A stretch of 62,000 bases of DNA. Source: Branchiostoma floridae. Its lineage: Eukaryota > Chordata > Leptocardii > Amphioxiformes > Branchiostomatidae. Each line of letters begins with the position of its first letter. Position 1 is the first letter of the stretch. The DNA lies in NCBI RefSeq assembly GCF_000003815.2, contig NC_049981.1, positions 15,803,859 through 15,865,858 on the forward strand. Reading direction: 5' to 3'. The position numbers were made by a program, and so were the translations under genes. The notes beneath the pieces were generated by a model. The model made no database searches. It was not told the DNA's origin and saw nothing but the letters and a program-made list of their open reading frames with translations. This document shows positions 23,221 to 35,121 of the stretch, one piece after another.

Positions 23221-25180
23221 AGATAGTGCAGGGGAGTTTTGCAGCTCCGATGAACTCTGCTGTAAACCTCTGTAAAGTGATGGTCAACAAGCGTAACATT
23301 AAAAGAGATGTCTTCTTGTATTTTTTGGAGATTCTTAATAGTGAGTTTTATGATCTTATTTGGCAGTCCAGTCTTGAAACAAAGACAACGGTGTTTCCCA
23401 TTATCTGTAAAACTTGAAAGTACCCTATATTCATATTTCGAGATTGTACCAGATTTAGGTATGGTCTTTCTTGTCAATTCTTTGCGAAAAGCACAATGCT
23501 AATGTCCTTTTTTTAGATCATAGTACTTTGATTATTTCCTTATCACACTGTCTTGATATTGGTGATGTCAGAACATGTTCCAGTTCTTTGATATAAATGA
23601 CTAGTGTCTCTAACATAGAAAAATGAGATCCCAAGAATATAACACTTTCAGTACTTTACATAATGTATACATACATTGATTGATTGATTGATATATAGTA
23701 CAGTCATGTATTCACCATACATCATATTCTACATCAAACTGTTATTAAGATATCTTAGGTTATTTCTTTATGGGAAAAAACACAATAGTTTGCACACTCT
23801 TTTTGGAGGAAAGCTGCTTTAAGTTTGGATAATGGCCCGTCAACAAAAGACCGATGATTTCAATTGCCTAGTGGCTTCAGTAATGAAGAAGAAAGACCTG
23901 AGTTTACCTGTGTAATGTACCTGTTCCCTTGAGTTAGGAGAGACATTAGAGACTTGCACAAGTAATGTTGTGCCCAAAGCCATAACAGAGTCCTCCAGTA
24001 GACCAAAACAGTTCTTATATTGCATTATCCCGCGTTTTAAAACTCCCAGGGATAATATAACTTCATATTACAACTTGCGTATTATATGACATGTTTGCCA
24101 TAAAAATATTTCAATTAAGGGAGTTTTGTTCCCAAAAATTTTTTTTGTTGTGCAAAATTAACATGTTAAAGTAATGCTTTGACAGCTGACATAAATGATA
24201 AATGCTTTAAAGCTTTGACAAATTTGTCAAAAATTTTGATTTTCATAAAACTTTTCACTAAACCCAAATATTTGTCCTGGTACCAATAAGTTTGAAAAAC
24301 AGCAGTTACGTTGTACAATGAAGTTCAACACTGCATTTAGTAACATTAACAATTAGCTGAATCAAAGTATGAATACTGACAAAAAAATATTGTTATTCTT
24401 AATCATAAAATTATACAATATGTGAAATAACGTTACATCAAACAGGTCTCTACTGGATTTTTTTCTGATAGCATATGCTATCTTCCTCAGTACCTTTATG
24501 GCTAACCTTCATCAACGAATCAGCTATATCTTTGTACTTGAAATCAGATATTCAATACAATAATGGGAGATACCATAAAAATATGATTTAGAAAATCACA
24601 TGTTGAGAAATGCATTTTTGCTGCTAATCCTCCCAAAGCACATGCCATGTAGCCATAGGCATTACATCACTAAACCACAATATCTTGTTCTGATCTTATC
24701 TCAATTAATCCCTTACACATCATTTATTGACCCTGTACTTCTTATCTCTATATTCATCTCTATATTCTTACAAAGCTTTAGATCAGTTTTAAAATAGACA
24801 AGACATAAGGTGAGAACGTTTGCCAAACAGGTGATTATCTTTAAGAGATGACTAGATTTCGTCCATGTGCTCCCTTAGCAAAGAAATAGAAACAAGTTCA
24901 GCAGTTAAGAAAGACAAAGTACTAATGCATCAGAAGTTAACATAGTGACTGTAGCAAAGGATTGAATTTTCTAACAATTAGGCAACATTACTGATGAGTG
25001 AAAACAATTCATTCATATTTCCTGAACTTAGTGATAAGTAAGATTCAAATGCAGCAGGCAGTGTTTTGCTAGGAGTTTAGAGTGTCTTGGATGACAAACA
25101 CGCTGAGAAGACATTTGGTTTGTAGGATTTACTGTGTGCTGTTAAAGACTGTGACATCACATCCACCCTGTATTACCCTC
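23221..25180. other. AT-rich non-coding region
   Basis: No gene recognised. It contains a short (ATTG)n run at about 23674-23691. A minus-strand frame at 23905-24025 gives a well-mixed peptide (NCFGLLEDSVMALGTTLLVQ...) before a GTAAAC donor-like site, but the acceptor side (AATATAAG) has no pyrimidine tract, so it is not called. Confidence 0.5.
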
Positions 25181-25440
25181 AGACAAAAACCACCATACGT
25201 CCCATCTTGATAAGATGTGCTGTCTTCTTGACTCTGCAAGATCGGTCCCAGTCGGCGTCTTTCGACAAGATTTCTCTCAGAGTAGGCAATTGTTAGCCGT
25301 GTGGCCGGATCATAAAAACCATCGCAATGGCCCCTGGCCGGACACGGGTAAACCGCATCATCAATCGTACGCAACATTTCATCTGATAAAGAAACCTTCC
25401 GGGACCAAAGGAGATAGTTTAGAGGCAAGCTAGAGTGCAG
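25181..25440. promoter_or_regulatory. Candidate cis-regulatory island
   Basis: A GC-shifted unique block with CpG-rich words (GTGTGGCCGGATCATAAAAA at 25299-25318, TGGCCGGACACGGG near 25335). A minus-strand frame of 99 codons lies over it without a recognisable family. It resembles the other islands. Confidence 0.3.
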
Positions 25441-25564
25441 TCAAGCAAATCAATTAAGGTAACAATCTCTGCAGTTATCCCCCGACTTTCTGGAAGTTAA
25501 GTCAGATAGCACTTTGGTTCATGATCAAAAAGCCCCTTCATGCGTTAGCGTGAGAATGGAAACT

Positions 25565-25792
25565 NNNNNNNNNNNNNNNNNNNNNNNNNNNNNNNNNNNN
25601 NNNNNNNNNNNNNNNNNNNNNNNNNNNNNNNNNNNNNNNNNNNNNNNNNNNNNNNNNNNNNNNNNNNNNNNNNNNNNNNNNNNNNNNNNNNNNNNNNNNN
25701 NNNNNNNNNNNNNNNNNNNNNNNNNNNNNNNNNNNNNNNNNNNNNNNNNNNNNNNNNNNNNNNNNNNNNNNNNNNNNNNNNNNNNNNNNNNN
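25565..25792. other. Assembly gap (228 N)
   Basis: A run of 228 undetermined bases. Open frames crossing it are artefacts. The true gap size may differ from 228. Confidence 1.
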
Positions 25793-27070
25793 CATTTTTA
25801 ACAATGAGTGTCACAGACAGTTGCAAAATCACGGCTTATTTGAAGATATCAAGAAATTGACATGCAGCCCGGGTCACATATCATATACCTGTCCAATAGT
25901 GCAGGGAAATAGTAAAAAGGAGTTAGTGAAAAGTATCTATTAGTGAAAATGATGTCAGACACTTCTGCCCTTTACCAACTTTGCCCATGGCTAATCAGAC
26001 CAACTTAGTCCAACACTTTGGTCAACATGGCCCAACAACCTAACTCTAACAATAACCCTAACCCTAAACTTTGCCAAGTTGATGACCAGGGTATTGGTCT
26101 GAATTTGCAGTTGACCAAGTTTTTTGCCTTTGCTAAAGTTAGTTTTGTACCATCATGTTTCCTTTATAATCAACTTCTCAGGAGGCCAGCCAAGTTACAT
26201 TGCTTACCAGTCAAATTATGTTGCATTACATTGGACACTAGAAAGAACTAAGAATTCAGTAACACAAACAGAAGTCCATGACCTAATCTCTTCCAACGAA
26301 AATTCAGGTATATTCAAAATAATACTTTAACCTACAGTACTTTGGCAAGTGATAAATTTATCCTGTAACTTTATGTTTAGGTGATATATGTCTACATGTT
26401 TTATTGTCCAGATGGTGTCAGAAATGAATCCAAGACATACTGTAATTCTCATAGAAAGATGAAACATGACAGGGGCAAAAGTTGCCCCTTCCAAAAGCTT
26501 ACATTCCAAAACTTAGTACTGTTTCTTCATGGTTTGGGGGACCAAATTGCGAAAGGGTCAGAGGTTGGTACTAGGTAAAATAATTTTGCACTATAATAGT
26601 AATAAGATATAAGTAATAAGATATTCTTATCTAAATATCAGTGCAGTTTACAAAAATTATGCATATATTTAAAACAATCAGGTGACCCAAATTTTTGACT
26701 GTCCAGCGCTGAGATTTTGTCATAAGGAATGATTCCACCACTGTTAGCATTATGTCACTTGATCACACTGGTTGCTTTCAGCATGGACACATTTTTGTTA
26801 TGATTTTGGTAACTTCATCTTGGTCTTCGGTGTTTGTAGAATTTGAATTGAAACAACATTTATTGTAATTTCCAGCACAAATAGATTTGCTCAAATTTTT
26901 TACGGACTCATAGTACACTTCACTAGTCATTTCAAGTCCCTCACTTCTTTATAATGTCCCTTTATGTCAGATACAACTATTATTTCTTGACAAAGACTGG
27001 ACCGGGTGCTATAAGTTGAAACTTGCTTGCTTCAGCTCAGTGGACAGTTTTTTTTTGGTTCCAACACAAA
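25793..27070. other. AT-rich non-coding region with small telomere-like tract
   Basis: No gene recognised. The string AACAATAACCCTAACCCTAA at 26048-26067 resembles a short interstitial CCCTAA telomere tract of under three units. Otherwise unique AT-rich sequence. Confidence 0.5.
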
Positions 27071-27074
27071 GAAA

Positions 27075-27210
27075 TATTGCAGATGTGCGATTCCTGTGGT
27101 GTGGCCATCCCAGCCCGGTGACTTGTGGTCACACTTGACGGATGGCCGTGCATTTAGAAGGCCTGGGGCAGCAGACACCACAAAACCCGCATGCTAATCT
27201 ACCATCCCAA
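27075..27210. promoter_or_regulatory. Short GC-shifted block, candidate regulatory
   Basis: A sharply bounded block of GC-richer unique sequence (GTGGTGTGGCCATCCCAGCC at 27096-27115, GACGGATGGCCGTGC near 27137) between AT-rich flanks, with no reading frame. It has the same character as the other islands. Confidence 0.3.
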
Positions 27211-28320
27211 CTTTATCTGATTCCAGCCAATGGAAATATTGTTGACTTATCCCCTTTTTTGAAATAGCTAATGATGCTGATTTGAATCATCCAACTAATT
27301 CTTAAAGATCAATGTGGAATCCATAAAGTGCAAACTGTCCCAACACTGAGGGAATAGTATAGACAGTACACTTTTTACCATTACCAAACACAGGTGAAAT
27401 ATGAAAGGCCTCAGGACATACAACCCTGTACAAACAAAGTATTAACATTAGAGCTAGATCATTTCATCTGATAGCCTTGCTAGAAGCTCCCTTGGGAGAA
27501 AGTTGAAATTTTCAAATTAGAAACTGTCAACTGGGAGGTTACGATGCTTCATTTTGGGGCCTTAGATCAAAACGTTTGGAGCTATTTCAAAACGTGAGAA
27601 AAAGTGTTGGGAGGGATGGTAAGATACAAAGTCGTGGGGTTATGCCAATGGCAAAACATAAACAATACCAGTGTTCTTATACAGTATTAACCTACATGCT
27701 CTGTGTTTTGTCACGGGCACAAGGACTGCAGGCTAAATACCATAACATCATTTATGTTAGCTATGGTCATCTTTTATCCAGACTCAGTTTTATCACTCTG
27801 GCATGATGAGAAGAACAATTTTGGTGTTTATTGCTTTATTTAGTCATTCTGCTTATTGATGTTAGAACAAAAGATAGTATATATATAAATCTTTCTGGAG
27901 AGAGTGTAGTGCTTTTTATAATTCAGTCATTTCTTTGTCACTCTATTAAAAAAACATGCTAACAAATAGGTAAACTTACAAACATGTACAATGCATATGG
28001 AACATTACAAGAATAAATTTTGTTTTCATCATACCTATCTGCTTGGTTAGTATTTCTTTCTCTCTAGAGCATAGTACTTACTCATTTTAGAAATTAAGGT
28101 ACTATTTTGATTACAGATTCTGTCTTGTCAGTGATACCTACTGGGTTGCAGACAACCACCTGTTATTTTGTTAGGTCAAAAAGTAAAAGAACTGAAGAGT
28201 TTGTTCTAACTTAGTCTTATGATGAAGAAGTGGTATCATTTGGTTTCCCTTAGTGCAACACTTAGACTTTAAATTCATTTGGACTTACAATCTGATTCTG
28301 GACCCTTTGAAAATTATGAT
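27211..28320. other. AT-rich non-coding region
   Basis: Only unique AT-rich sequence and short unremarkable frames. I see no supportable feature. Confidence 0.6.
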
Positions 28321-28790
28321 GTGTCGGAGGAAACCACTTTGCCGTAAGGATACCACAGCTACGGTGTTTATCTCGGTCCACATTGTGATCCAATTTTACA
28401 CTCCGCGGCGCACGAGCCGCTGTAAACTGACCATTGGTCATAATACGGACAGCCGCCCGCGCTGCGATCAGTTGTTCAATCAAATAATGTATCCGGCCTT
28501 ATCTCAATATGGCCAAATGTATCAGCACCCCTGGCTAAACAGTATCAAGTCAGAGCGCAAACATTAAACCATGTCGTGACACGTTCGGTGGATACGTCTT
28601 ATCATAGAGTTCCAGCTTATGTGGACAGAGGCGAGGGTGCTCGCCGGGGGTGTAGACATGCCGCGTTTCACACGGAAAAAACGAAAAGTTATGACACGCC
28701 AGGCAAGAAAGTGTTGGTGTGTCATTCCCCCAGGCGGAGACATGAATCGTGGACAGATGCATGCTCTGAAGATGTGTTGGGAAAGCAAAA
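28321..28790. promoter_or_regulatory. Candidate cis-regulatory island
   Basis: Two adjacent GC-shifted sub-blocks (28330-28570 and 28600-28790) include CACTCCGCGGCGCACGAGCC (28399-28418), ACAGCCGCCCGCGCTGCG (28448-28465), ACCATTGGTC (CCAAT/Sox-like) and a GTAAGG donor-like word at 28345. Frames up to 121 codons have no family signature. A conserved element is likely. A weak exon (28255-28344 after TTTCCCTTAG) is possible but unrecognised. Confidence 0.35.
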
Positions 28791-29060
28791 ATCCAAATGT
28801 TTAACCACCATCAATTTAACAGCAAAAGTAAAGCAAAACTACATGAAAGTATCTGAAAGGTTGACTGGTGTTTATCTACATACAGTTAGTTCGTTTCTAT
28901 CTATCAGTTGGCTACTAAGTGTTTGCTTACCATTGGTTTAAATATCAACTGCCGTGTATTAAAGATATATACATTTATGTTAATGATGGAATCAGTCCAA
29001 GAGCATTTTTGCATAATGAGGTTGGACTTTTAAAACTTTGTTGTAATGTTAAAATTGCAT

Positions 29061-29240
29061 GTTCACCTTATCTGCGGGACAACCTATATTCATTGTATTC
29101 AACAACAGGGTATTTAGGGATATCAAAATGAGTGACAATGGTTTCAACTTGAAATTAAAGATATTGCAGTTTAAAAGCACCGTCCATCGACTTGATATTC
29201 CTAAATAAACCCTTTTAAAAACAACAGATACACGTAACTC
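29061..29240. mobile_element. Palindromic TA-type MITE, copy A (truncated)
   Basis: Starts GTTCACCTTATCTGCGGGAC and continues through GGGTATTTAGGGATATCAA. It then turns back on itself: ATATTGCAGTTTAAAAGC, CCATCGACTTGATATTCC, AACAACAGATACACGTAAC. The right terminus is missing because copy B begins immediately after it, which indicates insertion of B into or next to A. See copy B for the family description. Confidence 0.75.
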
Positions 29241-29242
29241 TA

Positions 29243-29449
29243 GTTCACCTTTATCCACCGGGTAAGCTATATCAGATTCCGTTGTTTTCTAAGAAGGGTA
29301 TATAGGCACAAGTCGACGGGTAGTAGTTTTAAAATTGAATATCCTCAAAATATTGCAATTTGAAACCAACATCCGTCGATGTGATATCCCCAAATACCCT
29401 GTTTTTAAAAGTAACAGATATATAGGTTACCCAATGGATAAAAGTGAAC
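29243..29449. mobile_element. Palindromic TA-type MITE, copy B (complete)
   Basis: A complete copy of a roughly 200-bp element that is one long inverted repeat. It opens GTTCACCTTTATCC..GGGTAA and closes with the reverse, GGTTACCCAATGGATAAAAG followed by TGAAC. Internal mirrored words include GATATCAAGTCGAC-type and its complement GTCGATGTGATATC. It is flanked by TA on both sides (29241-29242 and 29450-29451), the signature of Tc1/mariner-type transposition. It has no coding capacity. I recognise the consensus as a lancelet repeat from memory; a library search was not possible. Confidence 0.85.
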
Positions 29450-29463
29450 TAAGAAAAAATTAC

Positions 29464-29489
29464 AGGTTACTCCACATATAAAGGTGAAC
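29464..29489. mobile_element. Terminal fragment of the palindromic MITE
   Basis: GGTTACTCCACATATAAAGG followed by TGAAC and then TA matches the right end of the palindromic family. Lying 14 bp after copy B, it is probably the displaced terminus of an element split by B. Confidence 0.6.
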
Positions 29490-29491
29490 TA

Positions 29492-32060
29492 GCATTAGTT
29501 CAACCAGAAACAGAACCTGCCTGAAATATATTTACATGTAGATATACAGAGCTTTGCAAACGCTTTTAAATTGATTATGTTCTCACTTAGAAGAAGGCTG
29601 TATTTTTTTCTAGACTGAGGCGCTTGGCCTGATCATTTCAAAGATGATCAATTTAAGTACTAGTTTGAATGAATGACTTTCCTTGCAACTGTAAAATGTT
29701 ATTATAGTTAAGCCCTCTCAAATTGAATTCTTTTGGTAGAATCTATTGGATCACTAGTAATGAAACAAAGACAAATCTAATTCAAACTTCTTGACTGTAC
29801 ATTTATACAATGGTCAAGATTAAGGAAGTTCAACATTTGCATAATGTTCCTGGACACCGAGGTTCAATACTGAAGCAGTTTACGTACCTCGAGCCAATCA
29901 ATGAAAACTTCCCTTTCCGGTGAGGTCACTGCGTTTGTCTTGTTACTGGCTATCTCTGCTGCCCAAAGCGCTTCCTAGATCATGAAAATAATTGTTCTAT
30001 CTTTATGAGAGTATGTGTAATGGGCACCCAAGGGGAGGGTATGTATTCCTTTTTTTGAGATAAGTTTTCGGGGATCGCAGTGATTAATTGTATATCACAG
30101 AGTCACCTATCGCTGATGGTTACTGATTATTTCCTGCATTTGTCAAACCTGTTGTCTTGATGGTCAAAAAAGTTTGCGGCAACTTCAGTTGTGGAAACTT
30201 ACTCAGTTAACTGCGGCCACAAATATGAGGGACGTTGCATAAAAAAGAATCATGTAATCTGCTGAACTTTTGATGTTACTTGTATAATGAATGTTACATC
30301 TTTGGATAATGGGGTAGCTAATGAACGAGGGACAAAACTCTCAACAATAATTTTTTAAATGTTTGTGATGCTTTTATTAAGTCTTCCCAAAAGGACGACT
30401 TTCTAAATCATATGCCGTTTCCGGTTTTATCTGAAAGTAACCAATCAAAACTCAGATTTGGAAATGACATCATTGCTACTGCCTAAAATTGTCTGCTAAC
30501 GTAACATCTTTGGTGCCCTCATTCTGATTGTGGTTGGCGTTAGCCAAGTGAATTATATGCTTTTTATTTATCTTTCCATGCTTGCGTTGAGTTTTATTAT
30601 ATAGTATACGACACATTAGAACAATGTATAATTAACTATAAATACCCAAGGTTTACAATGTACAACAATTGCACAGCAGAGTGTGTTTTTTAATCTTCAC
30701 AGTCCGATAATTGTACAGCTGCAAAGGTCCGCTCAAACATTACGATTACCATGATCTATAGCTGCAAAATGTTGCCTCTCTACTTCATTTTGAATCACAC
30801 TCAATACTATCAGGCATGCATAATAGTAATTATTGGTATACTACAGTATTTCACAAAAGGCTACGGGGAAGACTTGCCTTTCTAGTTTTTATGGTTTTTA
30901 CAGTGACTTCTCCATGAACTGCTATCACCAGGAATATGAGTTACAATGCACATGTATCTGTAACATGCATTGGCATAATACCGGTAGTAAGACTTATACC
31001 GGTAGATTAAAAATACTGGAACTTAAAGAGATCTACACATGCAACAATAGTTATTTCTGAGCTGTGCACACTTCAGTCATCTAGGTGTCCAATACATCAT
31101 TTACAAAGCATCGATAACAATGCATTCGAAGACAACAAGGCCAAAAGTTTTCAGTATCTTTTTCGGGGTAGGCAGCTCGTCGTGGGACGAACACAATGTC
31201 ACATTCATTGCCAAATTTATAGATCATAATTACACATGCTCACGGCACAAGACGAACATGATTCAACAACAATCTTGAATTTCTGTTGGTGACCTACAAC
31301 TCATGTAAAAGTGTGAAGAACCGTTGCATAATAGCCCGGATCTACGACTGAATGGGCAAACTTGAACGTACGCAGCCATTTTCCCGCCATTTTTATATCT
31401 ACGCTAGCAGTGAAGTGTTACGTCATAGCGGTTGTGACGGACAGAAGTTAAATGAAAATTCTTGACAGTATACGTCCGTTTTCTCATGACATTTTGTATG
31501 CTCATGCAGGTTTATGTTTTATGCATTTACTGACAGAAAAGGAAGGAACATCAGAGGATGTATAAATGTACATAGTGACAGTTAATTGTGCCGTGTTTCT
31601 TCCCACCGGTATTTTTTACCCCCTCCCAACCACGCGCCCGTTCGCCGTGTAATTCCGCGGCATGTTACAATTACAATATTACGCTTTTAGGAGGACAAGA
31701 GTGGCAGAAAAGTTACACAGAAGAAGTGGCAAGGGTAACCTATAACAGCAACATGTAACTGGAGAAAATGATGCGTTGACAATTTGTCAAATCAGTATGG
31801 CTAGAGAAATCGTCGTAAACGTACCGGTATTATGATAATAGATGTTACTGTAAAGTTGATTCAATTCTGAACTTGAAACATCACTAAATCCTAATATCCT
31901 TGTCTACTACAATTGCAGCAGCAAAAACTGGGAGGAAGTCATGAGTACATAGAATGTTTTTTCTTGAGGTAGATTTGCAGGATCAGTAATAAAAAAGAAT
32001 CAAAGGAGGCCTGACTGAAGATTCACAAAAATATGGTCTGAAAGTGCCCAAGCTTACGTT
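29492..32060. other. AT-rich non-coding region
   Basis: No gene recognised. A promoter-like cluster at 31370-31440 is listed separately. A small GC-richer patch lies at 31600-31670 (CACGCGCCCGTTCGCCGTG). The rest is unique sequence without supportable features. Confidence 0.5.
31370..31445 (+). promoter_or_regulatory. Promoter-like motif cluster (YY1/E2F/TATA-like/CRE)
   Basis: Within 75 bp: GCAGCCATTTT (YY1-type), TTCCCGCC (E2F-type), CCATTTTTATAT (TATA-like) and GTTACGTCATAG (CRE-type). The arrangement would suit a plus-strand promoter, but no exon can be recognised downstream. An orphan promoter, enhancer RNA start or chance cluster are alternatives. Confidence 0.25.
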
Positions 32061-32065
32061 TGTAT

Positions 32066-32336
32066 TTTCAGCTGGAATCTCGTTTGTTTGAACATGCCTA
32101 TATCCCCAGCATTTTTTTAACCAAGTGATGACCAGGCTATTTTCTGGACATGGGTTTGTGTGACAGAGTCTGTTCCTGAAGTGCTGTGCAAAATATCCAG
32201 GTTTTTTCCAGGAAGTCCATCTGTCATCAGGCATGTTCCTGACCTGTTGTCTGAATAAAAGTTACCCAGGCTATTTTCTGGACGTTCGTTTGTCTGACCA
32301 GGCATGTCCCTAACGTACTGTGTGCATGGCTGCAGG
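32066..32336 (+). repeat. Diverged tandem array, ~66-bp unit, about four copies
   Basis: Successive blocks start CCAGGCTATTTTCTGGACAT (32132), CCAGGTTTTTTCCAGGAAGT (32197) and CCAGGCTATTTTCTGGACGT (32266), each followed by a TTTGTSTGACMR...TGTYCCTRA word. A degraded unit precedes them (CTCGTTTGTTTGAACATGCC at 32078). Spacing is 65-69 bp. Each unit start contains a small hairpin (CCAG..CTGG). Not coding. Confidence 0.75.
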
Positions 32337-32623
32337 GTGGCCTTCCTAATTTCCTACCAACGGCCCAGAACTGACCAAGCCGAAAGTTCATCTTGCACGG
32401 ATCGTTGTGCATAATAAAACAGTGGTCAGTCGGTCATGGGCTCTGCCTCCAGCTATTGGAATTCATCTTTGCTGCTTGGTAATAAATCATTGTAATGACT
32501 GGTTTGGACATAAGGCCATTGCCACAGGGAGGGGGGTAGGGCCCTAATGGCATAGATTCAATTGTGGGATAGGGGTTCAAAACCGTGGTAGTTGGAATCT
32601 ATCTATTGTTTTACTCTGGGATG
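32337..32623. other. Non-coding spacer
   Basis: Unique sequence between the 66-bp array and the SINE, with no gene or repeat I can support. Confidence 0.5.
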
Positions 32624-32885
32624 TCCCAGTTGCTCAATTGTTTAATAGCAAGCAGTTGAGCTCTTGGTACTAACTAGTAGTTGGTAACAGGGAGACTCCG
32701 GTTCAAATCCTTGTAACCACATCTCAGATAGATCTGCAAGGACGTTATGATAAAAAAGGAGACCCATGTTCAAGGAGTTGCCTCAAGTTAAAAGAGAAGG
32801 GCTAGCAACACCTCCTGTAAAAATTACCCTGCTACAAAAGTAGCAACAAAAGTTGCTGACCTATAGTATAATGGCACTGTGACAT
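32624..32885 (+). mobile_element. tRNA-derived SINE (second type)
   Basis: CCAGTTGCTCAATTGTTTAA resembles a tRNA A-box region, and GACTCCGGTTCAAATCCTTG holds an almost perfect B box at about 32692-32711. The non-tRNA body runs through AGAGAAGGGCTAGCAACACC and a short repeat of AAAGTAGCAACAAAAGTTGC. There is an extra TAACTAGTAGTTGGTAAC insertion in the tRNA-like part. The head and body differ from the SINE at 14.5 kb, so it is a separate family. Boundaries are approximate. Confidence 0.6.
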
Positions 32886-33133
32886 TGTTTCCCTTTACAG
32901 CATTGCAGCATAAACCAAGTTCATCCTCCAGTATTCCATATCAAGCAGTTCCTTTCCAGATAAATTTAAATTTCAGTTTCAACCAATCAGTCAAACTTTT
33001 CGGGTAGCATCAACTAACTTTCGGCAGTGACACAGAGCAATAAGTTTGTGTACATGAAGAACATGCTCTTCAGCAGACCTGTTCAGTGTCACAGTTACTG
33101 TTGTGGATCCAATTGCTTGAGTAATCAAAGCTA

Positions 33134-33326
33134 GTTCACCTTTATCCGTGGGGTAACCTAATAAGTACGTCTGTCATATTCAGAATTATTTAGGGATATG
33201 AAGTTGACAGATGATGGCTTCAAACAAGCATACTCCAGTTTGAAACCACAGCCGGTTGACTTAGTAGCCATAAATACTATGTTTAGAACTATATGGAATA
33301 TAGGTTACCTTGCGGATCAAGTGAAC
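33134..33326. mobile_element. Palindromic TA-type MITE, copy C
   Basis: GTTCACCTTTATCCGTGGGG at the left and CTTGCGGATCAAGTGAAC at the right, with TTTAGGGATATGAAGTTGAC in the first arm and the mirrored TTGACTTAGTAGCCATAAAT in the second. It is flanked on the left by TA and on the right by CA (a decayed TA). Same family as the copies at 29.1, 29.2, 48.7 and 56.0 kb. Confidence 0.8.
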
Positions 33327-34189
33327 CAGCGTTGCTGCTATTTGCTGGATTAATCAGTTCCTTTCACATAAACCTAGGCATTCCTGGCTAGATGTTGTGA
33401 CCTTGGTTTACAAGGCAGTTAACATGACTTTCTTCACTCAAGACAAGTGTAAAAATGGGAACCTGAGTTTTGTTTGGGAGGTAATTCAGTAGAAGGGGAG
33501 GGATAACAAATGTCATGCCCTAGACACAGTGGATAACAACCACTGTGACAGTCTCTATATAGACTCAGAAAGGCTATGGGCCAATAGTTTTATAGTGCAC
33601 ATTCATTCTCTAAACTTCCTTCAAAGGTTGTTTCCCATCTTTCAGCATGGTCATGCATTTTTGTCATATGTAGATTGTCAGCAGTCTGTTTTCTTGCAAA
33701 ATGCAAGATGTGAATATTCTGCTATACAGACAATATGAAAAATCCAACGTTAACTTCCATGTGTTCTTTAGAAGCAAGAGACAGAGTTAATGTAACGACT
33801 TACATTGCTTTGTATGAAATTCAAGTGCCATTAAAGCAAGCTCTGCATTAAAGAATAACTTTGACATGGGAATGTTGGAAGTTTAGTACATTTTTCAGAG
33901 AAAATTACTTCTTTCCTTATTGTTTTCATGTTTCATATCTTTTTCATATCACAAATGAACTAGCCTATTGATTGGCACAGATTATCATGAAGTTACCCGC
34001 TCCTAAGGCCTCCTCCTTAGCAAGAGCCACCCATGCATCATCCTATGACATACGCTGAACTGGTCATATGAACATTTACATTAACCATTCATTCCCCCTC
34101 TTCCCCCTTATCTTTTTCAAATGGAGCTAAGTTGAGTTAATTCCTGGCTTGGTCCATGATATAAAGTTCATTTTCCCCTAAATCACAAG
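33327..34189. other. AT-rich non-coding region
   Basis: Nothing beyond short frames in AT-rich unique sequence. Confidence 0.6.
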
Positions 34190-34500
34190 TCCCGACATGT
34201 AATGTATTAGAAGATTTGACCGGGAGCTAACTGACCAAGGCCTGAACATCTGTCCCATCTTTGGTCATCCATCATCGGATGACACGTGGTCCGTAGGTTA
34301 CCATCCCATCATCGGCCGTATAATGTACACCCCCTGGCTAGGGAGATGTAACCGAGATCTGTGTACGTTTCGCGAGGGACAAGGCCCCGAACACGATGCC
34401 GTATCAAAAGTCATTCCTCTCACCGGAAAGCACGGTCTGCAAATTCCTGATACCAGAAATCATCTGGTGTCAGTAGCACTGCCACTTTTTTTTCAAGGGT
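34190..34500. promoter_or_regulatory. Candidate cis-regulatory island
   Basis: A GC-shifted unique block (GACACGTGGTCCGTAGGTTA at 34280-34299 contains the E-box CACGTG; CGAGGGACAAGGCCCCGAAC at 34372-34391). The 61-codon frame has no recognisable family. It resembles the other islands. Confidence 0.35.
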
Positions 34501-34967
34501 CTAAGTAGAAAACTTTGCTTGGAGACAACAAGAGGTATAAATTTGTGTGTGGAATTTTTTTAAGGAAACAAGTTTAGATGAAAAACAGTGTAACATTTTT
34601 CAAAATTTCTAGAAACAAAAAGGAGATACACACTGTACTTGTTGCTCCTGCTGTCCTTTCGTTCTGTCAGCATTTATACTTATAGGTGATGTTATCGATT
34701 ATAAAAGTCAGCAATTTTTATTCTTATTATTGTTCCCCATCAATTTGATGCTTTTGTACTTACAGTACAATCTACATGTAAAAGGTATGTCACAGGCACT
34801 TCTGATTTCTGAGTATTTTTTGACAGAGGGCGAAAAGTAGTGAGTTCAAATTATTTTGCTCCAAATGTCTACAGTGGACATTTTCTATAAGCTGCAAGAA
34901 AGACAAAAATAATAGGTACATCAATACCTGTTATTTTCAAGGTCTTTGATCATTTTTCATTTTTAAG

Positions 34968-35121
34968 GTGACCGCAGAGGTTATGGCAGTATCATTACAG
35001 TGTGTCGTTCGGCCTGGAGGCAGGACTCTCTCCATTGTCCATTCTTCTGTCAATGGACAGAAGTTTGCTGCTTGTCCAATTCAGGCTATTCCCTGGAAAA
35101 CTGTGGCAAGGTTGTCATGTG
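34968..35121 (+). CDS. Candidate exon (154 nt), unrecognised
   Basis: After a pyrimidine-rich stretch ending TTTTTCATTTTTAAG the sequence is open for 51 codons in phase 0 and ends at a donor-like TCATGTG|GTGAGGG. The peptide starts VTAEVMAVSLQCVVRPGGRT and continues LSIVHSSVNGQKFAACPIQA then IPWKTVARLSC. Its composition is more protein-like than neighbouring frames. The acceptor is only moderate. I recognise no domain and cannot link it to the 19.2-kb candidate (phases differ). A methionine in fair context lies at codon 6. Confidence 0.25.

Noticed and set aside
23840-24025. Possible minus-strand exon with a well-mixed peptide
   Set aside because: The acceptor side lacks a pyrimidine tract and the donor is the weak GTAAAC, so the splice evidence is insufficient.
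25514-25832. Frames spanning the N gap
   Set aside because: Most of each frame is undetermined sequence, so no coding claim is possible.
26048-26067. Interstitial telomere-like CCCTAA tract
   Set aside because: Fewer than three units, within chance for a simple hexamer. Mentioned only as part of the region description.
26680-26715. Another RE1-like site (CTCAGCGCTGGACAGT on the minus strand)
   Set aside because: The left half matches poorly (about 6 of 9) and there is no spacer, so it does not fit canonical or expanded RE1 geometry.
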